DNA from: Bacillota bacterium
Lineage (GTDB): Bacteria > Bacillota > Clostridia > Acetivibrionales > JANLFN01
Length of the DNA stretch: 64,000 nucleotides
Direction of reading: 5' to 3'
Assembly: GCA_023421675.1 (NCBI GenBank)
Contig: JAEZTC010000002.1
Location: forward strand, 434,001-498,000
This document shows, piece by piece, positions 8,804 through 16,007 of this stretch (positions within the stretch are counted from its first letter, which is position 1; each line of letters begins with the position of its first letter). The position numbers and the translations under genes are program-made. A model generated the notes under the pieces. It saw only the letters and a list, made by a program, of their open reading frames with translations, was not told the DNA's origin and searched no databases.

Positions 8804-9301
8804 ATGGCAAGCTTTGGTTATTTTTGGGGCACCGTTACCTCAATAAGTGATTTCTGGACTGGAAGTGAAGCACCTTCAGGCTGCTATAAATTAATGACAG
8901 TGCAAAATAGCAACGGAGGTATAGTTAACTTTGTAGTATCACCAACTACCTTCTTTGTTGATTATGCTATGATAAGAGTCGGTAATGCAGTAATCGGATT
9001 TTATGATCTAAATGCCCCCGTTCCATTAATATATCCTCCACAATACCGGGCAATTGTAATGGCAAAAATGACACAAAATCAAAATGTGAAGGTAGACTTT
9101 TTTAACAATCAACTAATAAGCAGTGATGGCACATTAAAGCTCATAATTAGTCCTCTTACACAAATCATACAAGAAAACGGTCAAGCGTTCACAGCAAATC
9201 CTGCAAACAGGAATTTGACTGTAGTTTTTGGGGCTTCAACAAAAAGTACCCCTGCCCAAACTGTGCCATATAAGATTATAGTCATGTGTCAGCCGATATA
9301 A
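8804..9301 (+). CDS. Conserved-looking protein of unknown function
   Basis: I do not recognise this 165-residue protein. It has no signal peptide or membrane helix and is rich in alternating hydrophobic and polar residues, suggesting a beta-rich fold. Aromatic and glycine-rich N-terminus (GYFWGTVTSI) and internal YPPQYRAIVMAKM are the most distinctive parts. The ribosome-binding site is weak (GATGG about 10 bases upstream). It follows the cotJ operon, but a terminator separates them, so the position alone does not make it a coat protein. Confidence 0.7.
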   Translation: MASFGYFWGTVTSISDFWTGSEAPSGCYKLMTVQNSNGGIVNFVVSPTTFFVDYAMIRVGNAVIGFYDLNAPVPLIYPPQYRAIVMAKMTQNQNVKVDFFNNQLISSDGTLKLIISPLTQIIQENGQAFTANPANRNLTVVFGASTKSTPAQTVPYKIIVMCQPI

Positions 9302-9356
9302 TCCTTAAATTTATTAAGTCTTTTCTGGATTCAACTTTTCATATACAGGACCTGAT

Positions 9357-10457
9357 TTATTCTTTGTCTAATTCATTTATAAACATATTCGTTGCTGCCC
9401 CCTTCATTAAGTCCATTATCTCAAGGAATGCAATATCCGAATTGCCAATACTTTTCTCTGCAAAGCTTTTACAGTAACCGCATTCGCTGCACACCTTTGT
9501 ACAAAAGCAAGGATCATCAACAAATTTATCGAAAAAACCATCCAGTTTAGAATTGTTAATTTTACAGCCTGCTATTGTAAATGGTTTGCTGCTTGAAAAT
9601 AATTCCAAAAGGCTGATTAAATCTCCGTCAAAATTCTCCTCTATATAGTGTGTTACTGCTTTTGCAGGATCTCCTGAATGTACATTCGTTCTTCCTTGGA
9701 GTTTGAAATAGTTAATACCTATATCATTGTAATAATGAATATCTTCCGGTCGTATCCAATTCAATTTCATATATTTTTCTGCCCCAATATGCATATAGTT
9801 GCACCTTGAGTTAAAATATGTACATTCATCCCTATTAATATGAGAATGGGAAAAGCTGTTATAATGAAACATCTTAAAAGGACAATCGTTTACACAAAAG
9901 GAATTTATTATAATTTCAATATCTCCCCTATAAACCTTTCTTATACTTCTAAGAGTGTTAAACTCTCTATAAATATCTTCATCCAGAACAATGCGTTTGA
10001 TACCCAGTTCTTCATAAAATTTAGCTTTTAGTGGGCTATTTATCTGGCAAACAGTTGAAGCCTTGATCTTAAGGTTTGGTGCTATGTATTTTGCTATTTC
10101 CATAAGGGATGGAAGAGATATTGTCACCCAGCCGACTCCTATGCCTTCAAGCATTTTGAAAAAATCCTTAACTTTTTTATAGCCAGGCTTTGTAAGTTCT
10201 TCATTTGACAAACATGTTGCATTTATTACATAGTTGAATTCTATATCCTTCTCACTGCAATATCTTACATAGTCCTCAAGCTTGTGCATATCCACCTCTG
10301 GAAGTCCCCTTGGGGATCTACACGAACCAAAAACCGTATCAGGAGCAAGCTGTCCAAAGGTTTCAATAATTTTTGAATACTCGTATTTGTTGTTTATTTC
10401 ATAATATTTATCAATGGTTTCATTTTTAAAATCAGATGGCATACAGAAATATTTCAT
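9357..10457 (-). CDS. U32 family protein (collagenase-like / YhbU-UbiU-type)
   Basis: Protein of 366 residues with a TIM-barrel U32 pattern. Cysteine clusters (FCVNDCPF with later cysteines in the segment around SRC, and CFCTKVCSECGYC near the C-terminus) suggest an iron-sulfur centre, as in UbiU/UbiV and RlhA-type members. Some U32 proteins act in RNA hydroxylation or O2-independent hydroxylation rather than proteolysis, so no reaction is assigned. The ATG at 10457 is chosen because GGGGGA lies 7 bases upstream; an ATG at 10472 falls on that site. It is a single gene between two plus-strand genes. Confidence 0.75.
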   Translation of the reverse strand: MKYFCMPSDFKNETIDKYYEINNKYEYSKIIETFGQLAPDTVFGSCRSPRGLPEVDMHKLEDYVRYCSEKDIEFNYVINATCLSNEELTKPGYKKVKDFFKMLEGIGVGWVTISLPSLMEIAKYIAPNLKIKASTVCQINSPLKAKFYEELGIKRIVLDEDIYREFNTLRSIRKVYRGDIEIIINSFCVNDCPFKMFHYNSFSHSHINRDECTYFNSRCNYMHIGAEKYMKLNWIRPEDIHYYNDIGINYFKLQGRTNVHSGDPAKAVTHYIEENFDGDLISLLELFSSSKPFTIAGCKINNSKLDGFFDKFVDDPCFCTKVCSECGYCKSFAEKSIGNSDIAFLEIMDLMKGAATNMFINELDKE

Positions 10458-10654
10458 TAGAATATCCCCCATTCTGCAAATTTTCTTGTTTAAAAAATCG
10501 AGGATAGTACTTTTTATAACTTGATGAATAGCTATTTTTCCATTTGTATAATATTCAGGAGAAAGAAATCTGTTACTTATATATTTGTAAACGATCAGTT
10601 CAGGAAAACATCACATATGATGTTCATTTTTTATTACGACATTTGTATATAGTA

Positions 10655-10725
10655 TTTAGCTCACCTTGAGATGATCGGTTCAATGGTTTATAATTTATGA
10701 AAATAGAAACTGAAGGTAATCCATA
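10655..10725 (+). pseudogene. Remnant of a cotJC-like gene
   Basis: About 30 bases here (ACCTTGAGATGATCGGTTCA and flanks) match cotJC at 8230-8265 with one substitution and a 4-base gap. Bases 10705-10722 (ACTGAAGGTAAT) resemble the end of cotJC (ACCTGAAAGTAAT). The pattern fits a second cotJC copy that lost most of its length. There is no open frame. Confidence 0.5.
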
Positions 10726-10770
10726 AGATGTACTTGTTTGAAAATGCGTAATAAGAATTGGGGTGAAATA

Positions 10771-11328
10771 ATGAAAATCACAGTAATATTTGGTTCTCAT
10801 AGAATTGGAGGAAAAAATCATGAAATTGAAAAAATGATGAAAACTTTTACCAATATTCATGATTTTGATTTTATTCATTTAGCTAAAAATAAAATTGAAG
10901 GGTGTATTTCTTGCCATCAATGTGGCAAAGCAGGTAGATGTGTATTACCCCCATCTGAGAATGACCATTTTCAGGAAACTTATGATAAAATGATAGATGC
11001 AGATGCTATTTTTATTATAACCCCTGTCTATGCTGGCATTCCCTCTCGCTTGACTGCCTTATTTGAAAGATTAACAAGTGTTTTATTTGATACAGGATTA
11101 ATGAATACGGATAACAATCCCTTAATTGGGAAAAAAGTTGCTATATTTAATTATTGCTCAAATAAGATATGTGATGATTCAGCAATAAAATTAATTTTTG
11201 ATAAATTTGTAATGAAAGATTATAGCTTCAATGAAAGTACTTATAACTATCTTAATTATTGCGGTAATCCGAATGAAAAATATTCTGATATATGTGAATA
11301 CATAAGAGAGACAATTGTTTCTATATGA
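10771..11328 (+). CDS. Iron-sulfur flavoprotein-like FMN reductase
   Basis: Flavodoxin-fold protein of 185 residues beginning MKITVIFGSHRIGG, an FMN phosphate-binding loop. A cysteine motif C-x2-C-x2-C-x5-C (CISCHQCGKAGRC, near residue 44) matches the compact [4Fe-4S] motif of archaeal/clostridial iron-sulfur flavoproteins. TPVYAGIPSRLTALFERL is the conserved flavin/dimer segment. I chose the ATG at 10771, preceded by GGGGTG; an in-frame ATG at 10738 has no site. Electron partner unknown. It stands alone. Confidence 0.82.
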   Translation: MKITVIFGSHRIGGKNHEIEKMMKTFTNIHDFDFIHLAKNKIEGCISCHQCGKAGRCVLPPSENDHFQETYDKMIDADAIFIITPVYAGIPSRLTALFERLTSVLFDTGLMNTDNNPLIGKKVAIFNYCSNKICDDSAIKLIFDKFVMKDYSFNESTYNYLNYCGNPNEKYSDICEYIRETIVSI

Positions 11329-11658
11329 TTATAAAAATTTTAGCATTTAGTTCGCATTATTTTTAAAATACATACTTCTATAAAATCCATATTAAAGACA
11401 TTGAGCCTACCTTAAATTGGTCCTTTTCTATCGATACATTTTATTTATTTATAAAATTGAGTACACCTTCTCAGGCGTATTAAAGGAAAAAATAGCTGTT
11501 CCAAAAAAGGGCGAACGATCTCAAAAATCATGAAAGATGAAAAATTGGCTATTATTACTTGACATAAACCTAATGCTATAATAGGATTTACTATAAAAAT
11601 TAAATATTTAATTATGTAAATGAATAAAAAAACAAAAAGGGAATAAATAGGGGGTAAA
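11329..11658. other. AT-rich intergenic region
   Basis: I see no gene here. A short open stretch around 11452-11550 could be decayed coding sequence, but no family is recognisable. A TTGACA at 11559 and TATAAT at 11577 are too close together (12 bases) to be a standard promoter pair, though TATAAT may serve as the -10 of the lipoprotein gene. Confidence 0.4.
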
Positions 11659-12303
11659 ATGAAAAAAATACTGAGTATGATTCTAATTGGAATTTTGTGT
11701 TTAAGTTTTGTAGGATGTGGGGCTGATACGAAAGTACAAGGTAAAAAATCTTCAGGGGATATAAAGAAACAGTATGAAAAAATAAGACAAGATTTTATCG
11801 CAATCAAAAAGGATTTGTCGGTTGATAACATTAAAAAAATAACTGGAATTAAGCCGACTACAATTCAAGATGGTGTTCAAAAATACGGAGAAACTATTTT
11901 TGAGTATAAATTCGATTATGGTTTTGACTATGAAGCTTATATTAAACTTTATTATTCTCATAATCCAAAAACGATTTATCCATATGACACTACACGTGTT
12001 GAATTAAAGTGTCCAGATGAATTTTTTAAAAATAGTGATTTAGATCTTTCAGGTATTACACAAGAAGAATTTAAAGCAGATGTTGATAGAGGTTTCAAAG
12101 TATCTGCAATTAATAATTTAGCAGGCGGGAATGGATTTGCCGATAAATATGAAAAGTCAGCTAAAACTGGTTTTGTAGACGTTACATCATTGGTCTGGGC
12201 TGATGAAAAAGGAAACTATATTAAGTCTTCTTTAAGAGGTGATGAAACTGTTGCCTTGAAAGATAAGACATTATCTCTTGTCAATTATACATTAAGACAA
12301 TAA
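11659..12303 (+). CDS. Putative lipoprotein of unknown function
   Basis: Secreted lipoprotein of 214 residues. A type II signal peptide with a lipobox ending FVGCG places the lipidated cysteine near residue 20. Then comes a lysine-rich helical segment and a probable mixed alpha/beta domain (KITGIKPTTIQDGVQKYG, FEYKFDYGFDYEAYIKLYY). No known family is recognised. AGGGGGT precedes the ATG. It is a single gene followed by a hairpin of the dispersed family. Confidence 0.8.
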   Translation: MKKILSMILIGILCLSFVGCGADTKVQGKKSSGDIKKQYEKIRQDFIAIKKDLSVDNIKKITGIKPTTIQDGVQKYGETIFEYKFDYGFDYEAYIKLYYSHNPKTIYPYDTTRVELKCPDEFFKNSDLDLSGITQEEFKADVDRGFKVSAINNLAGGNGFADKYEKSAKTGFVDVTSLVWADEKGNYIKSSLRGDETVALKDKTLSLVNYTLRQ

Positions 12304-12378
12304 AACGAAAAAGTCTGTTTTAATATTAGAATTTTTTACAGGATGAAACGCTTTACAACACGACAAAAATGGGAATTG

Positions 12379-12414
12379 AAAATGCGACGGTTGTTCTATC
12401 ATCGTCGCATTTTT
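12379..12414 (+). terminator. Dispersed hairpin copy 2, terminator of the lipoprotein gene
   Basis: AAAATGCGACG/CGTCGCATTTTT hairpin with a TTGTTCTATCAT loop. It resembles the cotJC terminator and the hairpins at 15826 and 19628. Confidence 0.75.
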
Positions 12415-12475
12415 CCTATTTATTGAGAAACGTCTCTCTATGCTGAGGATTTCTCCCCAGCTTTCGTACAATTCT

Positions 12476-13960
12476 TTAAATAATATAGTTTTGCTTTTCT
12501 TTCTTTAATATCCTTTGTACTGCAAATTTCCCAGTAGCCGCTGCAACTGGTAAACCACCAGGCGCCTGTAACCACTGGCTTGCAATATACACATTGGATA
12601 ATCCTTTTACTATACCTTTCATACGAAATGATTTCACATTCTTTTTTGTGATAAAACTCATATACGCACCATGGTAAGAGTTGCAATATCTTTCATATGT
12701 AGCAGGTGTCCAGCAATCTATTAATTCTATATGACCAATCAGTTCTGGAAACTTCTCTAAAATTTTTTCTTCAACGATTTGTGCCAGCTCATACTTCTTT
12801 CTTCTGTAGTCTTCCTTATTCATTGATTTCCAGTACCTGTAGTCAGCATCATACTGTATTATATTTGCTTGTAGAACTGTTTTTCCTTCTGGTGCAAATG
12901 CAGACTCATACTGGTATGATTTTACTGACATTCGCTCAATCATGTTTCCATTTAATTCAAACGGTTTGCAGTCAAAAAATATATTTCCTTTGTGGGGGTA
13001 AACTTTTTTGTCTATTGAAAAAGCAACCTGAAAGCTACTAGATAATGGATAGTCCTCTTCATTTTTATAGCACTTTTCCCACTTGAGATTCATATATTTT
13101 TTACCAATAAGATTATTGAACATCTCCATTGTATCAGTTGCACATATGACATAATCCGAGTATATTCTTTCCCCACTGCTAAGCTCTATGGCAGTCGCTC
13201 TGTGTCGTGTAACAATTATACGTTTCACAGTACTATTATAATTTATTCTTCCACCCGACTTTATAAATTTATCCTGGATTCTATTAGTCATTGCTAAAGA
13301 ACCACCTGCCGGAACATCTCCATTACCACTTACAATTGTTGCATATGAAATAATAAAGGAAGATGCTTGATACTCATGAGGCATATAATCTGAAAACAGC
13401 GCTTTTAATATTGGATGTTTAAACCTGTCAGCCATTTCTTTAATATTAATTTTCCCATACGCCTTTAACACTTTTGGCATATCCGCCATTGCTCTGCCCA
13501 ACTTTATGTAATCAAACAAATTCATCATATCCACTGGCTTTTTTACCGGCATCTCGCAACAAGAGGCATATTTTACATGGTTAATAAATGTGTTTATTTC
13601 ATGCTCATCTTCCGGTGATATAGCCAGAAGTTCCTTTTGAGTTCTTTCAATATCTTTCCAAAGTGTTACACATTTGTCCCCAATATAACTGGTATAAAAT
13701 TTTTCATTCTCAACAAACCTGGTATCTGGGGATAATGCTCCAATATCTTCCCACAGTTTTCGAAGTTCGGTATTCTGTTTGGTACCAGTTAACCAATGAA
13801 TGCAATTATCAATATGGTGACCTTTCCGATTCCATCCAATACACTGCCCACCCGCTATCTGATTTTTCTCATATACTTCTACTTCAAATCCAGCCTTTCT
13901 TGCATAGATACCTGCTGTTAATCCAGCTATTCCCCCACCTAAAATTATAATTTTTTTCAT
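12476..13960 (-). CDS. Phytoene desaturase-like FAD-dependent oxidoreductase
   Basis: Flavoprotein of 494 residues in the CrtI/phytoene dehydrogenase superfamily. The N-terminus has the dinucleotide-binding motif IIILGGGIAGLTAGIYA followed by VEVYEKNQIAGGQC; the C-terminus has the second FAD motif (VYIASQWLQAPGGLPVAAATG). The ATG at 13960 overlaps the stop of the upstream tetR-type gene (ATGA), implying coupled translation. Carotenoid genes are absent nearby, so the substrate may be another lipid or isoprenoid; it is not predictable. Confidence 0.85.
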   Translation of the reverse strand: MKKIIILGGGIAGLTAGIYARKAGFEVEVYEKNQIAGGQCIGWNRKGHHIDNCIHWLTGTKQNTELRKLWEDIGALSPDTRFVENEKFYTSYIGDKCVTLWKDIERTQKELLAISPEDEHEINTFINHVKYASCCEMPVKKPVDMMNLFDYIKLGRAMADMPKVLKAYGKINIKEMADRFKHPILKALFSDYMPHEYQASSFIISYATIVSGNGDVPAGGSLAMTNRIQDKFIKSGGRINYNSTVKRIIVTRHRATAIELSSGERIYSDYVICATDTMEMFNNLIGKKYMNLKWEKCYKNEEDYPLSSSFQVAFSIDKKVYPHKGNIFFDCKPFELNGNMIERMSVKSYQYESAFAPEGKTVLQANIIQYDADYRYWKSMNKEDYRRKKYELAQIVEEKILEKFPELIGHIELIDCWTPATYERYCNSYHGAYMSFITKKNVKSFRMKGIVKGLSNVYIASQWLQAPGGLPVAAATGKFAVQRILKKEKQNYII

Positions 13961-14541
13961 TTTTTCATACTTCCTCTCACAATATCTACAATCCATTCTG
14001 GTTTTGGCAGCTGTATTTCTGTGTTGCTTGCATATTGTTCTGCAATGCCTTGAATACTACACCAGTAAGCCATAGATAATGCTCTTGCATCACCAGTGCG
14101 TATAGTACCTTCTCTTTGTCCCTGTTCAATAATTGGAACAAACTGTTCAATTGTATCAACCTGTAGAGCAATTTTCTTTACTTCCTTTGGCGTTCCTTCA
14201 CTTTTCTGTGCTTCTGCCATTAATACAAACATTTTGGCAATGGAAGGCTGAGATTGCATTGCCAAAAATAACTGCTCTGTAAATCTTTCAAAATAAGTGA
14301 TTGAATTTTTAAACTTTGTGTTTAATGGATATTTGGTGCCCTCTAGCCCAATTTTCACCAATTCCAGATACAACTTTTCTTTTGATTCAAAATAATGGAA
14401 TAATAATCCTGTACTCATAGATACTTTTTGAGCGATATCGGAAATTTTAGTTTCCATATAACCTTTTGAAACAAATAAATCTAAGGCTGTATCTAAAATT
14501 TCTTTCTTCCTTTGTTCCTTTTGTTCTTCTCTGATTCCCAT
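13957..14541 (-). CDS. TetR family transcriptional regulator
   Basis: Regulator of 194 residues. The N-terminal helix-turn-helix reads LDLFVSKGYMETKISDIAQ followed by STGLLFHYFESKEKL, typical of TetR. The C-terminal ligand domain is variable. It is the first gene of a two-gene operon with the FAD oxidoreductase, with an ATGA overlap, so it probably controls that enzyme and itself in response to a hydrophobic ligand. An AT-rich dyad around 14570-14610 upstream could hold the operator. Confidence 0.92.
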   Translation of the reverse strand: MGIREEQKEQRKKEILDTALDLFVSKGYMETKISDIAQKVSMSTGLLFHYFESKEKLYLELVKIGLEGTKYPLNTKFKNSITYFERFTEQLFLAMQSQPSIAKMFVLMAEAQKSEGTPKEVKKIALQVDTIEQFVPIIEQGQREGTIRTGDARALSMAYWCSIQGIAEQYASNTEIQLPKPEWIVDIVRGSMKK

Positions 14542-14721
14542 TTAGATCCCTTATTAAATTTACATTATTGATTTTATATTCATTGAATTTGTATTCAATA
14601 TTTTTATATCATATTATTAATGGTAAGTCAAACTTCCAGCAGCACTTGCAGCAAAAAAATCATTAATAAAAGTGACTTGAAAATGAAACGTGTCTTAGCT
14701 ACAATATAAAAGACAGGAGGG

Positions 14722-14826
14722 ATGAACTATAAGGAAAATCAGGAAACATTGTGCATAGCAAGGGCTATTGCATATCACTCAAACAGAATATCAATAGCCT
14801 TTGCTATCCTAAAGAATAATTTTTAG
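14722..14826 (+). CDS. Possible 34-residue leader peptide
   Basis: A short frame (MNYKENQETL to the TAG at 14824) follows AGGAGGG and ends within the ribosome-binding site of the next gene. The spacing of the ribosome-binding site to the ATG is very short, and the coding signal could be a by-product of the inverted repeat in it (14754-14808). If real, it would couple translation to the CD3324-type gene. Confidence 0.3.
   Translation: MNYKENQETLCIARAIAYHSNRISIAFAILKNNF
14754..14808 (+). repeat. Inverted repeat in leader of the CD3324-type gene
   Basis: ATAGCAAGGGCTATTG pairs with CAATAGCCTTTGCTAT around a loop of about 22 bases. No T-run follows, so it is not a standard terminator; it lies 12 bases before the next ribosome-binding site. 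Confidence 0.6.
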
Positions 14827-14835
14827 GAGGACACA

Positions 14836-15108
14836 ATGGGCTATGTTCACGCTTTGGAAATTCTGCCCGAAGGATTGATTGAAGAGATCCAAGAATATGT
14901 TAACGGGCAAGTTATATACATTCCAAAAATAAAATCAAAAAGATGCAATTGGGGAGAAAAGACAGATACGAAAGTATATTTCAAAGAAAGAAATTTTGAA
15001 ATATACAATAGTTACAAAAATGGCACGACTGTATTTGAACTGTCAGAGAAATATTTTTTAACCCCCAAAAGTATTCAACGCATTATACGGAGTATGCAAA
15101 TTTTATGA
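14836..15108 (+). CDS. CD3324 family protein (Mor-like helix-turn-helix)
   Basis: Small DNA-binding protein of 90 residues. The N-terminal segment LPEGLIEEIQEYVNGQVIYIPK and the C-terminal helix-turn-helix (NGTTVFELSEKYFLTPKSIQRII) match the clostridial CD3324 family, related to the Mor transcription activator fold. TAGGAGGA precedes the ATG. Its target is unknown. A strong terminator follows directly. Confidence 0.85.
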   Translation: MGYVHALEILPEGLIEEIQEYVNGQVIYIPKIKSKRCNWGEKTDTKVYFKERNFEIYNSYKNGTTVFELSEKYFLTPKSIQRIIRSMQIL

Positions 15109-15111
15109 GTA

Positions 15112-15147
15112 GATGTGCCACTTTAAAAAGTGGCACATCTTTTTTTT
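15112..15147 (+). terminator. Strong Rho-independent terminator
   Basis: Perfect stem GATGTGCCACTTT/AAAGTGGCACATC with a minimal loop and eight or more T, immediately after the CD3324-type gene. Confidence 0.95.
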
Positions 15148-15234
15148 ACAACAATGTGTGTTCCCCTATTTGTAATTGAAAAGGGTATAATGGATTTGTA
15201 AAGATAACAAAGAAAAGGAAAGGAAAAATATTTA

Positions 15235-15681
15235 ATGGAAATTGTGAAAATTATTGATAGTGATAAAACAAAGTACATGGAATTGCTACTTATTGCAGAT
15301 GAACAGGTAAGTATGATAGAGAAATATTTGTATCGTGGTGATATGTTCGCTTTGTGTGATGATGATGTTAAAGCGATTTGCGTTGTTACACAAGAGGAAG
15401 CCGGCGTTTATGAAATTAAGAATATTGTTACCGTTCCTGAATATCAACGGAAAGGATATGGACAACAGCTAATCTCATTTATTGCTGATTTCTATAAAGA
15501 ATCTGGTACCGAGTTATATGTTGGAACAGGTGATTGCCCTACTATACTTCGATTCTACGAGAAATGCGGATTTAAAAAATCACACATTATTAAAAACTTT
15601 TTTAAAGACAATTACGACCACCCCATGTATGAAGATGGACAACAGTTAGTGGATATGATTTATTTGAAAAGACATCTATAA
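15235..15681 (+). CDS. GNAT family N-acetyltransferase
   Basis: Acetyl-CoA-dependent acyltransferase of 148 residues. Motif A with the pyrophosphate loop is VPEYQRKGYGQQLI near residue 67; motif B is FYEKCGFKKSHI near residue 112. The ribosome-binding site is GGAAAGGA. The substrate is not predictable. It is a lone gene with a long palindrome downstream. Confidence 0.88.
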   Translation: MEIVKIIDSDKTKYMELLLIADEQVSMIEKYLYRGDMFALCDDDVKAICVVTQEEAGVYEIKNIVTVPEYQRKGYGQQLISFIADFYKESGTELYVGTGDCPTILRFYEKCGFKKSHIIKNFFKDNYDHPMYEDGQQLVDMIYLKRHL

Positions 15682-15690
15682 AATGTCTTG

Positions 15691-15775
15691 CCTTAACTAA
15701 GTTCAACTATACATCATGTGTGATTCATTTGGAATTTCCAAAGGAATCACACATGAAAGTTGGACTAAGCTAAGG
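15691..15775. repeat. 85-base near-palindrome
   Basis: The arms CCTTAACTAAGTTCAACT...CATGTGTGATTC and GAATCACACATG...AGTTGGACTAAGCTAAGG pair over about 38 bases with a few mismatches and a small TTTGGAAT centre. No T-run follows. It lies ten bases after the GNAT stop codon. Confidence 0.75.
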
Positions 15776-15825
15776 CTACGATTTAGCTTATACCGCCCAA
15801 CGGGAAAATAAAAAAAATTCCTATT

Positions 15826-15861
15826 AAAAATGCGGCTGTTGTTTATTATCGTCGCATTTTT
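15826..15861 (+). repeat. Dispersed hairpin copy 3
   Basis: AAAAATGCGGCTGTTGTTTATTATCG and CGCATTTTT form the same AAAATGCG/CGCATTTT hairpin as at 8662, 12379 and 19628. It may end transcription from the GNAT gene. Confidence 0.65.
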
Positions 15862-15917
15862 GTTGTTTCCTATTGACCGAATCGGTTAAAAAGATTTATT
15901 TATTTAATTCACTTATT

Positions 15918-15969
15918 GAATAAAAAAGCTGCCATCTCTTTACATTATTACCGAAACAACCAGAATGGA
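15918..15969 (+). repeat. Left copy of a direct repeat flanking the HelD/AraC-GNAT pair
   Basis: GAATAAAAAAGCTGCCATCT, then TTA(C/T)ATTA(T/A)TACC and AACAA(C/T)CAGAA: about 53 bases nearly identical to 19094-19146, which is the leader and ribosome-binding site of the four-helix-bundle gene. Here no gene follows it. The remaining sequence in 15682-16007 shows no coding potential. Confidence 0.7.
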
Positions 15970-16007
15970 CGGCCATTTCCTCTGTTTTTATAATATATTC
16001 ATTTATC

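Noticed and set aside
10624..10878. Minus-strand frame of 84 codons
   Set aside because: It overlaps the start of the iron-sulfur flavoprotein gene, has no ribosome-binding site and resembles no protein.
11445..11831. Minus-strand frame of 128 codons
   Set aside because: It is antisense to the start of the lipoprotein gene; its hydrophobicity comes from the AT-rich complement.
12438..12686. Minus-strand frame of 82 codons
   Set aside because: It lies in another frame of the FAD-oxidoreductase gene's 3' end.
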